A stretch of 64,000 nt of DNA from Paenimyroides baculatum (GTDB lineage Bacteria; Bacteroidota; Bacteroidia; Flavobacteriales; Flavobacteriaceae). Position 1 is the stretch's first letter. Every line of letters begins with the position of its first letter. The notes beneath the pieces are model-generated. The model worked only from the letters and a program-made list of their open reading frames with translations, did no database searches and was not told the DNA's origin. The position numbers and the translations under genes were made by a program. Location: contig NZ_VWSG01000003.1 in NCBI RefSeq assembly GCF_008629655.1, positions 1 to 64,000 of the forward strand. The letters are read 5' to 3'. Below are positions 1-8,460 of the stretch, in pieces.

Positions 1-327
1 AACATTCAGGCAAAACCCCCAGAGAGCACAGAGCATCAGCAGATATGTTTAAAAAGAATTCTGAAGAGGTTCTTTATTGATTAATTTAGTTTCCATTTTT
101 TGACGAAATGTTTGTAAAAGATAACTTAAGCTTATGGGCGAAGGATTAAAAAAAAATGTAAAAAATATTCCGTACAATATCTTATCTGTAAATTTGCCAA
201 GGACGCATTTGAACAATAATACATACTTAAATTTAACATTACATTTTATACGTATGACACCGGACCTACTTTGTAAGATGACACTTAGCTATTTTAAAAC
301 ACAGTTGTAAAAGTATAATATTATACA

Positions 328-777
328 ATGGGAATAAACTTGAATATTTTTGAGAAGAAAGAAGTTGAGAAAATAATTAATAAGGATAAACCAAAATATA
401 TTCTCCTAACGGTATGGGAACTTTTGCTGATGGGTTTGGTTGTCTATATACAATATTTTTTAAGAGCTAAAGAAATAGCTTATTCAGAAAACGAGACATT
501 TTTATTAGGAACACTTCCAAGCTTTTTTGGTGCTGCAGCATTTGTTTCAGTTGTATTTATTTATCACAAAATATATAAAACCTTATTAGGAACATACAAA
601 CTACAAAAGAGCATCTATTTTTCCTTTGCATTTACATTTATTGGATTTTTTTTATGGGAGATAATACGAATGGGATTGTATCCGTTTGATATATACGATA
701 TTATCATGACCTTTGCTGGATGTACCCTATCAACTATTTTGATTTTTGCACTTTTTTATAAGAATATTAAACTGTAA
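328..777 (+). CDS. Small integral membrane protein, function unknown
   Basis: A 149-residue protein with about four hydrophobic segments (near residues 26-44, 58-80, 94-114 and 122-144) separated by short charged loops, so it should sit in the inner membrane. I recognise no family motif. The start is an ATG after a long AT-rich non-coding stretch. It is alone: the next features downstream are remnants on the other strand. The arrangement of four helices with a short cytoplasmic N-terminus is all that can be read. No function is proposed. Confidence 0.6.
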   Translation: MGINLNIFEKKEVEKIINKDKPKYILLTVWELLLMGLVVYIQYFLRAKEIAYSENETFLLGTLPSFFGAAAFVSVVFIYHKIYKTLLGTYKLQKSIYFSFAFTFIGFFLWEIIRMGLYPFDIYDIIMTFAGCTLSTILIFALFYKNIKL

Positions 778-1101
778 GTGTTAAGTTATAACAACTTGCA
801 CCAACTAGTTTGCTTGCACAAGAACTTACTAAAATAAGCAGAATTATCAGTAAGGATTTTATACTATTAATATAATAGTAAATACCGATCCAGAGACCCA
901 TAAAGACAGTTGCGGGTTAGAATACAGATTTAAATCGAGGAAAATCTTTTATAGCAAGTAAATATAAAGAATGACCATTAAAAGAACAATAAGACCTGCA
1001 GGAATGAAAATATAAAGCTTAAAATTGTAAAGTTAAATTTTCATATTACAAATTAATTAGAAGAGTACAACACTTAAAAAAGTGCCGAAATTTCTGATCA
1101 T
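778..1101. other. Non-coding stretch
   Basis: About 320 AT-rich bases between the membrane protein and the remnants on the opposite strand. I see no convincing ORF, RNA gene or strong hairpin here. Confidence 0.5.
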
Positions 1102-1344
1102 TTATTTTGACATCGAATAATTATCATATTCTCCTTTAGAAATATGTTTAAGATTTATACGGTTGTACTTCATTAAATTTTCAGGTAAAACATTACTATG
1201 TCTAAATTTTTCGTTCATTTCAAACAAATAATAATCAGAATTAATTTTGATTATAATACCATCATTTTCTTTCTCATCTCCATTTACCACACTTCCCTTT
1301 CCAGTGTCCAACCACGTTGCAAAAAGAAACCGTAGCAAAACCAA
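1102..1344 (-). CDS. Small protein with YYLFEMNE motif, chimeric 5' end
   Basis: An 80-residue frame whose middle (IIIKINSDYYLFEMNEKF) closely matches the C-terminal part of another small protein in this window at 49553-49753 (VLIKINSHYYLFEMNDEV). The two therefore belong to one family, which I cannot name. The first 15 or so codons overlap, in another frame, the start of a mobC gene (1284-1433), so the annotated N-terminus is probably an artefact of a recombination junction and the true gene has lost its start. It may be a pseudogene. Compared with the paralogue, it has a longer C-terminal tail rich in Asn, Lys and Tyr. Confidence 0.4.
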   Translation of the reverse strand: MVLLRFLFATWLDTGKGSVVNGDEKENDGIIIKINSDYYLFEMNEKFRHSNVLPENLMKYNRINLKHISKGEYDNYSMSK

Positions 1345-1433
1345 TAAAGATGCATCAACACTAGTATAACACTTACTGCCCGCATAAAAGCCATAATCTT
1401 GGCTAAACCTCTTAAATCATCCTCTCCCTGCAT
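1284..1433 (-). pseudogene. mobC: MobC (YWFCY-type coupling protein), N-terminal fragment
   Basis: A 49-codon frame begins MQGEDDLRGLAKI and contains the HLYWFCYGFF segment that defines the YWFCY N-terminal domain of MobC/TraG-like coupling proteins of Bacteroidota conjugative elements. Full-length relatives have over 600 residues and carry the ATPase that pumps DNA into the conjugation channel. Here the frame stops after the first membrane helix and runs into an unrelated small gene (1102-1344). The family assignment rests on remembered sequence of the family; the truncation is visible directly. It is best read as the scar of an integrated element that was deleted or rearranged. Confidence 0.75.
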
Positions 1434-1590
1434 TGCTATTAATTTTAATATTTAGACGTGAATTTAAGGGTTCTAAGGAGTAACTATAAGAATGTAGTAC
1501 TCAATGGCGGTGCATGGCATTACTTGGATAGATGTATCCGAATGTTAAAATAACGGAAGTCCTCCTCCGCTATAATATTCATTGGAATTT

Positions 1591-2762
1591 TTACATCTCT
1601 TTCTTTTCTCCATCATGCAATACTCTATAGTACCTGTTGTTTTCAATCAACAAGCCTTCCGACTTTTGGTTAGGGATGGATTTTGAATAATCTTTCGGAT
1701 GTTTCACATCAATTCCTATCACTCTTTGTTAAATTTACCATTCACTTTGGACTGAAGTGTATGCCCCACCACTATCGATTTTGCATTAAACTGTTTTAAT
1801 CCTTGCTCTACATCTTCTTGACTCAAATCATCTTTAAAATATCCTCTGTACCAAGCGATACCTTTGTTCGAAGAAATTAATAACTGCTCCAGGCTTTTTC
1901 CAGAATTAGGATAGTATGGTTTGTAGTAATTGTTGCGAATAATTTGATTTACTTCATCTAAATTCGTTTTGTGTTTTCCTAAATCTGGGTGTATTCCTCC
2001 ATGTGCAAAGAGAATTCCGTTAATTTTTTCGATGGAATTTTTACTCGACATCCATTTTCCAAGAAACGAATTTGTGCAATACAAGTCGGTTTGTTGTTTC
2101 TTTAAGATAGAGGAAACTTGATAATACTTCGGAGAAGTATTATCAAAATTTCCTTGCATATTTTTCAACTCGTGATTTCCCAAAATATAATGGACAGTTC
2201 CGTTTTTTTCTTTTGCTTCCTGTTCTAATTTATAAATAAACCAAAGTACTTGTGTAGTCGAAAAATCTCTATCTACAAAATCCCCGAGTAAAACCAAATG
2301 TCCGTTCCCAAATGTCCAATTTAATTTTTTGTCAATTACTTTATTGGTAATCAAAAAATCGCGGAAAGTCTTAAAACCGCTTTCAATATCGGAAATCGCC
2401 AAAATTTTAGCATTGTCGTTATAAGTATTTGCCGGAATTTCAATTTTGCTATTGATGGTAAATTCAAAACGGGTATCATCTAATGGGAAATAACAATAAA
2501 CAGCGATTTTTGAATTGGAAGCATATTCTTTTTGGTCTAAATAAAACCCTTTATCTTGATTTCCTCTGATATAATTTACCGCTATTACACTGTCATTTTT
2601 GCTAAATACATAAGGTCCATCTTTATCCCAATTCATCATTTCAGGGTTTTCTGCATAGCGAAAACTTGCACCGTGATACAACCCGAATGAAATGGTCAAA
2701 ATTCCAAGTATTACAAATGTTGTAATGATATGTTTCAGATATCTGAAAATTCTCTTTTTCAT
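1591..2762 (-). pseudogene. Membrane-anchored PPP-type metallophosphoesterase, frameshifted
   Basis: The first 347 codons carry an N-terminal signal anchor (about residues 12-30) and the metallophosphatase motifs in order: SDIESG, GDFVDRD, GNHE, FAHGGIHPDL and VVGHT. This indicates a calcineurin-like PPP fold acting outside the inner membrane. The frame ends in TGA at 1719-1721. The next frame continues the protein directly with VIGIDVKHPKDY and ends at 1591, about 43 residues later. A single lost base near 1719-1726 explains this. The five catalytic motifs are intact, so even the short form could fold. It is divergent from the two-component genes at 2967. Substrate is unknown. A sequencing error is a serious alternative to real mutation. 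Confidence 0.75.
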
Positions 2763-2966
2763 AGTATTTTAATTTAATTTTCCGCAAACCTAAAAATGAT
2801 GATATCGTTCTTAAAACCTTTGTGATAAACAACCTCCGTAGATTGATAAACAATATTTACAAGAACATAAAGTGCTTTCATCACTCGTTTTCATCATTTC
2901 AAAACCCAATCCTGATTGTTTGTCAACACGTTTGCAGAGGCTTATTTATAGTTGTAATATTGCTGT

Positions 2967-3773
2967 ATGGTATTAATAAGAAGAAATATAAAATGGATTG
3001 TAACTGTTCTTTTGACAATAACAGCTGTCCCCCTTTTTATCACCACTTATGAAGTGATTTTTGCTGAAAGCAAATCAGTACAATTTTTAGGAAATTATCA
3101 TCCGAAAGTTGTGTTTCTTGTGATTACTTATTATTTCTTCTTGTTAGGTTTAGGCATCTTTTGGGTTGTTAGTCAGCTTGTATTGATGTCCAAAATGAAA
3201 AACGAAAAATTAAAAGCAGAACTAATGCTTTTAAAAAGTCAGGTTAGCCCGCATTTCTTTTTCAATACGCTCAATAATTTATATGGTTTGGTGGCAAAAG
3301 ACTCTAAGAAAGCACAAGACTTAATATTGAAACTATCGGATATGATGCGTTACAGTATCTATGAAGGAGAAAAAGAAACGGTTAGCCTTCAGGAAGAAAT
3401 TGATTTTTTGAAAAACTACATCGAACTCCACAAAATGCGTTATCGTAAAGAGATTTCCGTTAATTTTATTTATGCTGTTGATGAAAACCGAAAAGTTGTT
3501 CCTTTGTTATTTATCATCCTTTTAGAAAACGCTTTCAAACACGGAGTTGAAAATTTGAGGAAGAATGCTTACATAGAAATGAACTTGTCAACATCTGAAA
3601 ACGAGATCTGTTTTAGCATTGAAAATAATTATGAGAAAGCCGAAAGTCAATCAGGAATTGGCTTGAAAAATCTGAAAAGAAGGTTAGAATTAATTTATCC
3701 CAACCAACACGAGTTGGCTTTTTCAATCACAGAAAACGAATATCAAACTCAGTTAATTTTAAAACAATTATGA
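2967..3773 (+). CDS. LytS-type sensor histidine kinase (His_kinase family)
   Basis: A 268-residue kinase with two membrane helices (about 8-27 and 46-70), a short linker and a LytS/YehU-type catalytic core. The phosphorylated histidine is H96 in SPHFFFNTLNNLY, the N box is LLENAFKHG (185-193) and the G box is GIGLKNLKRR. There is no periplasmic sensor domain to speak of, so the signal is probably sensed in the membrane or by a partner. An in-frame stop lies 9 bases before the chosen ATG, so no longer start is possible. The stop overlaps the start of the response regulator by four bases (ATGA), showing translational coupling. The signal and target genes are unknown. Confidence 0.9.
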   Translation: MVLIRRNIKWIVTVLLTITAVPLFITTYEVIFAESKSVQFLGNYHPKVVFLVITYYFFLLGLGIFWVVSQLVLMSKMKNEKLKAELMLLKSQVSPHFFFNTLNNLYGLVAKDSKKAQDLILKLSDMMRYSIYEGEKETVSLQEEIDFLKNYIELHKMRYRKEISVNFIYAVDENRKVVPLLFIILLENAFKHGVENLRKNAYIEMNLSTSENEICFSIENNYEKAESQSGIGLKNLKRRLELIYPNQHELAFSITENEYQTQLILKQL

Positions 3774-4465
3774 TTAGATATTTAATTATTGACGATGAAC
3801 ATATTGCCCACGACATCATAAAAGGATATTGCGATTTACTGCCAAATATGCAATTAATGGAAAACTGTTATGATGCATTAGAAGCCTTTGAATATCTGAA
3901 TAAAAACCAAGTGGATTTGATATTTCTGGATTTAAACATGCCGATTTTGAAAGGTTTTGCATTTCTGAAAACGTTGAAAAACCCTCCCAAAGTGATCGTA
4001 ACCACCGCTTATCAGGAATTTGCCTTGGAAGGATACGAACACAATATTTCTGATTATTTGCTTAAACCATTTGGTTTTGAACGCTTTTTAAAAGCCATCA
4101 ATAAGGCGTTTGATACTTCTGTTAGTCAAAAAGTTGTTATTTCAGAAAGCAGTATTCATTCAAATCGAATATTTGTGCAGAGCAATAAAAAACACATTCA
4201 ACTGGAAGTTGAAAGCATACTTTATATTGAAGCAATCGGAAATTACACCAAAATACTAACCACCAATGAGAACATTACCATTCGTGAAAAGTTCTCTGCT
4301 TTTTTGGAGCAATTACCCAAAAACGAATTTGTACAAGTTCACAAATCTTTCGCAGTTGCAGTAAAACGCATTAATAGCATTGAAGGGAATGTTATATTAA
4401 TAGGGAGCCATAAAATACCTATTGGCAAAATATACAAATTAAACATTCTTCAGCTCTTAAAGTAA
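3770..4465 (+). CDS. LytTR-family response regulator
   Basis: A 231-residue regulator with an N-terminal receiver domain (acidic pair at IIDDE, phosphoacceptor D54 in IFLDLNMP, Lys in DYLLKPFG) and a C-terminal LytTR DNA-binding domain from about residue 130 (LYIEAIGNYTKI, VHKSFAV). It is the partner of the kinase that overlaps its start. LytTR regulators bind direct repeats in promoters. Candidate targets are the divergent phosphatase gene and the convergent membrane-protein gene at 4519, but no repeat stands out to me. The pairing is certain; the physiological role is not visible. Confidence 0.9.
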   Translation: MIRYLIIDDEHIAHDIIKGYCDLLPNMQLMENCYDALEAFEYLNKNQVDLIFLDLNMPILKGFAFLKTLKNPPKVIVTTAYQEFALEGYEHNISDYLLKPFGFERFLKAINKAFDTSVSQKVVISESSIHSNRIFVQSNKKHIQLEVESILYIEAIGNYTKILTTNENITIREKFSAFLEQLPKNEFVQVHKSFAVAVKRINSIEGNVILIGSHKIPIGKIYKLNILQLLK

Positions 4466-4518
4466 AATTTATAACTTTGGACTTCTTTTCGTCCTTTCTT
4501 AGTTTTTACAAGGTTTAT

Positions 4519-5232
4519 TTAATTTTTATACTTCAATATTTGTCGAATTGAAATCAAATGCCCGAGCAAAACCAAAGGAACGATAAAGGTTGGCAACCAA
4601 CTAAAAGGGAAATGCAGTATGGCTATATTCGGTTGGTCAAAAGCAAATTTTTGTACAGGAGATGGTGCGGATAAGAAAGCATCTATCACAATATTTAGCA
4701 AAAGACCGAGACAGATAAAATTCCAAATCAAAATTAATTTTCGCCTGATTTTTCCTATAGTCAGAAAAAAGTATGCAATTATTGGTGCTGATATTCCTGC
4801 AAGTATATCAAAATTTCTTCCCTCAAAGGTCATCAGTTCGGGGATTGCTTTATTTAGAAAAAGCCAATACAAAACCAATTCCACAGGCACTCTTACTATA
4901 TTTAGATAAGTAATATTTATTAAAGGTAAGCTGTCAATAAACTGTCGCCCTTTTTGATTTGAAAACAAGCCTATTATTGTCAATATTGCCGGTAAAATTC
5001 CAAATAATAAGATCTTAGGTGGAAAAAAATTAATATTTGAGCTATAAATATTTTGAAGTGTCAAAACAGCCTGAATAGCCAACCACAATATTAAGCCGAT
5101 TAAAATTTTAGTTGAGTACTGTTTTACATTTCGGGAATTGGATTTTTTAACAGTCTGGTAGAACAATAGAAGTGTTACAACTGTTGTAAGTCCGAAAATA
5201 AACGGAATATATAAGGGCAGGTTTTCTAACAT
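4519..5232 (-). CDS. Polytopic membrane protein, function unknown
   Basis: About 237 residues with six to seven hydrophobic segments and few charged loops. It faces the LytTR gene tail to tail. The open frame extends ten codons further upstream to 5262, but the N-terminal stretch before MLENLPLYIP is polar and unlike the start of a membrane protein, so I chose the internal ATG at 5232. I recognise no catalytic or transport motif. Small membrane proteins of this shape are common in Bacteroidota next to LytTR systems, but a functional link is only a guess. Confidence 0.6.
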   Translation of the reverse strand: MLENLPLYIPFIFGLTTVVTLLLFYQTVKKSNSRNVKQYSTKILIGLILWLAIQAVLTLQNIYSSNINFFPPKILLFGILPAILTIIGLFSNQKGRQFIDSLPLINITYLNIVRVPVELVLYWLFLNKAIPELMTFEGRNFDILAGISAPIIAYFFLTIGKIRRKLILIWNFICLGLLLNIVIDAFLSAPSPVQKFAFDQPNIAILHFPFSWLPTFIVPLVLLGHLISIRQILKYKN

Positions 5233-5262
5233 TTTGATTTTAAAATCGCAAGTTATAAACAT

Positions 5263-5582
5263 TTTTTTTTAATTACCTTTTCATAAGGCAAGAAAACCTG
5301 AATAGACAGTTTATTACTTTTCCTTGTCTTTCCTTTTCTTGGTCATCTGATTTGCAAAGCCCTTCCTCCTCTCTGCTCTTTGCACTTCCTGTAATAAACC
5401 GCCTAATGCTCAATCAAAATACTTTCTATCTTTGTGCTTGATTAATATCTAAAAAGGGCGTGGTTCTTTCACAATAATTCATCTGCATGAGTGATATACA
5501 TTAATTAGGTCTCTTCCTTTAAAAATCAACAGCCTAATTTACTGCTTAATGTTACTTGTTTAGTCCATTATCAGCAGAAACT
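5263..5582. other. Intergenic stretch with a possible basic-tail gene remnant
   Basis: On the minus strand, 5314-5409 holds a 31-codon open frame beginning ALGGLLQEVQ and ending in a lysine-rich tail with no start codon. It looks like the C-terminal end of a DNA-binding or mobilisation protein, but it is too short to assign. Nothing else is evident. Confidence 0.3.
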
Positions 5583-6203
5583 TCATTTAACAGAAGCTAC
5601 AGTCCCCATCACTATTCTTTTTGCTGATTCAGATGCTATTATAAGCCCCCCTACAAGCATAATTATGTCTTTCAGCACCAATCTTCCGGCTGCTGATAAA
5701 TAAGGAAAACCATAGTGAGGTGTTGGAAAATCGCCACCCAATTGAGGTACAAAAACTTCCGGTGTAGTAATGAGGAATGAAAGTGTTACCAGAGACATAG
5801 CAGCAGTCAAAAGACCACCCCAAAAACCAATCTTAGGAAACCAAATACCCAGTAAAACCAGAATTCCGATTGTAATAATAACTGATCCCAAACCATAAGA
5901 AAAAATATAGGTGTTATTTTGATTATGCCAGTCTATATTTTTTTGAACTGTTTTGCCTTCCGGATTCTTGTAAAGGGTGTATTCTCCAATTTCCTTTCCT
6001 TGATCGTCAACTGTTCTTTTATCAGTATTATGATAAAAGAAACTCATAAAAGGACTATTGATTACAAATAGGACAATTCCGTCCGCTTCGTACGGAAAGG
6101 CTTTCAATCCACCAATCCATACCATCACTATAAATATGGCAATACGCATGAAATTGATAAATCTATTTTGAGAATTGATAAACAGGTTTAGAAATATTTC
6201 CAT
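5583..6203 (-). CDS. YkgB/DUF417-family membrane protein (RclC-like)
   Basis: A 206-residue membrane protein with helices near residues 18-35, 100-118, 124-146 and 175-195, and the family sequence RIAIFIVMVWIGGLKAFPYEADGIV close to its start. Family members include RclC of the E. coli reactive chlorine response and other inner-membrane proteins of oxidative or nitrosative stress operons. Compared with the enteric proteins it has a longer polar loop between helices 1 and 2 (about residues 60-95). The AraC regulator just upstream on the same strand (70-bp gap) makes a regulator-target pair, the same logic as rclR-rclC. The stress it answers to is inferred only. Confidence 0.75.
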   Translation of the reverse strand: MEIFLNLFINSQNRFINFMRIAIFIVMVWIGGLKAFPYEADGIVLFVINSPFMSFFYHNTDKRTVDDQGKEIGEYTLYKNPEGKTVQKNIDWHNQNNTYIFSYGLGSVIITIGILVLLGIWFPKIGFWGGLLTAAMSLVTLSFLITTPEVFVPQLGGDFPTPHYGFPYLSAAGRLVLKDIIMLVGGLIIASESAKRIVMGTVASVK

Positions 6204-6273
6204 TATGAGTATTTTTAGAATTTTTTCAAAAATACAACAGTGCTACATGCTTAAAAATGGACAAATACGTTTA

Positions 6274-7104
6274 TTACATAGATTTTTTAGCTACAATGGA
6301 AATGCCGACCTTTTCTCGAAAAGTTTTAGGGGATACGCCCACTTCTTTTTTAAAATACCTACTGAAATAAAACTCATCTTCAAAACCCAGTTCTGCTGAA
6401 ATTTCTTTAATGCTTTTATAGGTTAGATGGAGGAGCTTTTTTGCTTCAAGAGTCAGACGCTCCTGAATAAGCTTCGAAGGAACTTTTCCATAATGTTTCT
6501 TTACTTTTTTGCTAAATACATTTACAGACAAACCATATTGTTCAGCATAGAAGGAAACTGATTTTGAAGTAGCAAAAGATGTGTCAAGCATTGCTTTGAA
6601 ATTTAGAATGTCAGACTTGTTGGAAAGTATTATAATATTTTTGCTATCGATCTGTTTCTCCCTGCTAGATAGCGCAAGTATAAGTTGAAGGTATGACCTG
6701 ACAACAGACAAATCATAATTTGTACCAGCATTACCAATTTTTTGAACCTTATCGAAAAGCGTACTGATTTCATCAAATAAAATATTATTAACAGCAATGT
6801 AAGGCTTATCGTATATGTTATTGAATAATATACCATTACAAGCAACTTCTGCCTTATGATATTCTATACAATAAAAATCACCATGAAACTGTAGAAAACG
6901 AATGTTTTTCAAATTTTTAGAACCCCAATTTAACAGTTGATATGGCGACAGAAAAAGTACATTCTTGCCTTGGATATCATACTCATTAAAATCAAGCGAA
7001 AAAGAACTATCACCGTCTATTAGAGCAATGAAGTAAGTAGGTTCATTGATTATAGGAATGGATTCGGAAGCACCGAAGCAGGATATTTTGATAGTAAAAT
7101 CCAA
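6274..7104 (-). CDS. AraC-family transcriptional regulator
   Basis: A 276-residue regulator. The N-terminal part (1-165) is a cupin-like sensing domain of the kind found in many Bacteroidota AraC proteins. The C-terminal 100 residues contain two helix-turn-helix units, with VSFYAEQYGLSVNVFSKKVKKHYG and IKEISAELGF followed by EFYFSRYFKKEVGVSPKTFRE, the second being the best conserved part of the family. It lies 70 bp upstream of the YkgB-like gene in the same direction and probably controls it and itself. The effector is unknown. Confidence 0.85.
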   Translation of the reverse strand: MDFTIKISCFGASESIPIINEPTYFIALIDGDSSFSLDFNEYDIQGKNVLFLSPYQLLNWGSKNLKNIRFLQFHGDFYCIEYHKAEVACNGILFNNIYDKPYIAVNNILFDEISTLFDKVQKIGNAGTNYDLSVVRSYLQLILALSSREKQIDSKNIIILSNKSDILNFKAMLDTSFATSKSVSFYAEQYGLSVNVFSKKVKKHYGKVPSKLIQERLTLEAKKLLHLTYKSIKEISAELGFEDEFYFSRYFKKEVGVSPKTFREKVGISIVAKKSM

Positions 7105-7484
7105 TAGTTAATAGCGTTGTATGTAATTAAGTAGCCAAATTTAATTATTTTGTTGAATGAACGCGCTATTGACTTTGTCTTTCTTTTTCTAAATACGCTT
7201 TCTTTTTTTTATTTTAAAGTTTGCACGACATGCTGTAAATTAAACGACTGTGGTGACACTTTAGATAGAACTTGAAGAAGCATAGCTATGATATTGAACT
7301 TTTTAAGAAGGTTATTAAAATGTAGGATAACCTCCGTTCCCATAAAAATTTATTAAATAAACATAAGGTTGGGCTTTAGATAAAATAGCAAAAGTTTTCA
7401 AACGCCATAAATTACATCAACACTTTTAATACCTCCTAAAGTTTCTGAAAAAAAAAGAAGAAATTTTTGTTGCTTCATATATTA
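7105..7484. other. Intergenic region before the metal-resistance operon
   Basis: About 380 AT-rich bases with no ORF or hairpin I can support. It marks the boundary between the AraC/YkgB pair and the ars operon, which reads the other way. Confidence 0.5.
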
Positions 7485-7506
7485 TATCGTAATATTGCAA
7501 TATAAT
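7485..7506 (+). promoter_or_regulatory. Putative ArsR operator, copy 1
   Basis: The sequence TATCGTAATATTGCAATATA lies directly upstream of arsR. It contains a perfect 12-bp palindrome (ATATTGCAATAT at 7492-7503). Nearly the same sequence recurs at 7935-7956 before the second gene of the cluster. Two copies of one palindrome flanking a repressor gene strongly suggest its own operator, so arsenic would release both promoters together. Confidence 0.7.
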
Positions 7507-7517
7507 TATTTTTTACA

Positions 7518-7847
7518 ATGGGAGCTACAAAGACTGACCACTTTACCGAACAACAGAACTCTATAGCTACGATAGCAAAAGCTTTAGGACACCCTGCAAG
7601 GATTGCCATTATAGAATATCTTGTAAAAGTAAACAGCTGTATTACCGGCGATATTGTGAACGAACTGCCACTTGCCCAGCCTACCGTATCGCAGCACTTA
7701 AAAGAACTGAAAAACGCGGGATTAATCAAAGGATCAATTGAAGGTAATTCTGTATGCTACTGTATTGACGAAAAGGTTTTTATTTTACTCAACCAATATT
7801 TCTCAAACATCATAGGTACAGTTACCGATCAAAACTGCTGCGCCTAA
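7518..7847 (+). CDS. arsR: ArsR-family metalloregulatory repressor
   Basis: A 109-residue winged-helix repressor. The DNA-reading helix is [19 protein letters not shown], preceded by [15 protein letters not shown], both hallmarks of the ArsR/SmtB family. Cys residues lie at NSCITGD and SVCYC, and the protein ends DQNCCA, giving several possible thiol ligands for As(III) or Sb(III). The classic ELCVCDL site of enteric ArsR is absent, so the sensing site must differ. It heads a cluster of arsenic and chromate genes and is flanked by the two operator copies, so autoregulation is likely. Confidence 0.9.
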   Translation: MGATKTDHFTEQQNSIATIAKALGHPARIAIIEYLVKVNSCITGDIVNELPLAQPTVSQHLKELKNAGLIKGSIEGNSVCYCIDEKVFILLNQYFSNIIGTVTDQNCCA

Positions 7848-7934
7848 ACTTGAATACAGCCAGCAGTAACAACTTTCATATAGAACTTGGATTTATACAC
7901 TAGAAGTAAGTTACTTTAAAAAATTGGCAAAAAG

Positions 7935-7956
7935 TTATCGTAATATTGCATTATAA
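7935..7956 (+). promoter_or_regulatory. Putative ArsR operator, copy 2
   Basis: TTATCGTAATATTGCATTATAA repeats the operator upstream of arsR with one central mismatch. It sits about 17 bp before the DUF6428 start, so the structural genes seem to have their own ArsR-controlled promoter rather than relying on read-through from arsR. Confidence 0.65.
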
Positions 7957-7972
7957 CTATATATATTTAAAA

Positions 7973-8446
7973 ATGAAATTATCTAAAATCAAAAAACTAT
8001 TGCCCATATTAGACAATGTTGCATTTCAATTAGAAAACGGAAATTTTGTACCGGAACATTTTCACGTTACCGAAGTGGGACAAATCACTAAAAATTTTAT
8101 TGATTGTGGCGGTGTAATCCGTACCGAAAAAGTAGTAAACTTTCAGTTGTGGAATGCGGACGATTTTGAACATCGTTTAAAGCCAACCAAGTTACTAAAC
8201 ATCATCAAACTATCTGAAGAAAAATTGGGTATTGAGGACGCTGAAATTGAAGTGGAATATCAGAGCGAAACGATTGGTAAATACGATTTGGATTTCAATG
8301 GAAAGACATTTGTATTGAAAAATAAAACAACTGCTTGTCTGGCTCAGGATACCTGCGGGATTCCTTCTGAAAAGCAAAAGAAAAATTTGGCTGAATTACC
8401 TGTAAACAATGCGAACACGTGTACACCAGGAGGTGGTTGTTGTTAA
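7973..8446 (+). CDS. DUF6428-family protein of the arsenic operon
   Basis: A 157-residue soluble protein. The ATG at 7973 (MKLSKIKKLL) was chosen over an upstream start at 7946 because the longer form would begin inside the operator. It resembles the DUF6428 family, which in Bacteroidota is commonly found between arsR and the arsenate reductase gene. The body contains HFHVTEVGQITKNFIDCGG. The C-terminus has CLAQDTCG and ends CTPGGGCC, a cluster of five cysteines suited to binding metalloids or metals. A role as a metallochaperone or reductase partner is an inference from position and cysteines. Confidence 0.75.
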   Translation: MKLSKIKKLLPILDNVAFQLENGNFVPEHFHVTEVGQITKNFIDCGGVIRTEKVVNFQLWNADDFEHRLKPTKLLNIIKLSEEKLGIEDAEIEVEYQSETIGKYDLDFNGKTFVLKNKTTACLAQDTCGIPSEKQKKNLAELPVNNANTCTPGGGCC

Positions 8447-8460
8447 TACAATTTTGACCG

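Noticed and set aside
1..84. Open frame entering from the left edge and ending in TAA at 82-84
   Set aside because: Only 27 codons, no family signal, and neighbouring frames are equally plausible.
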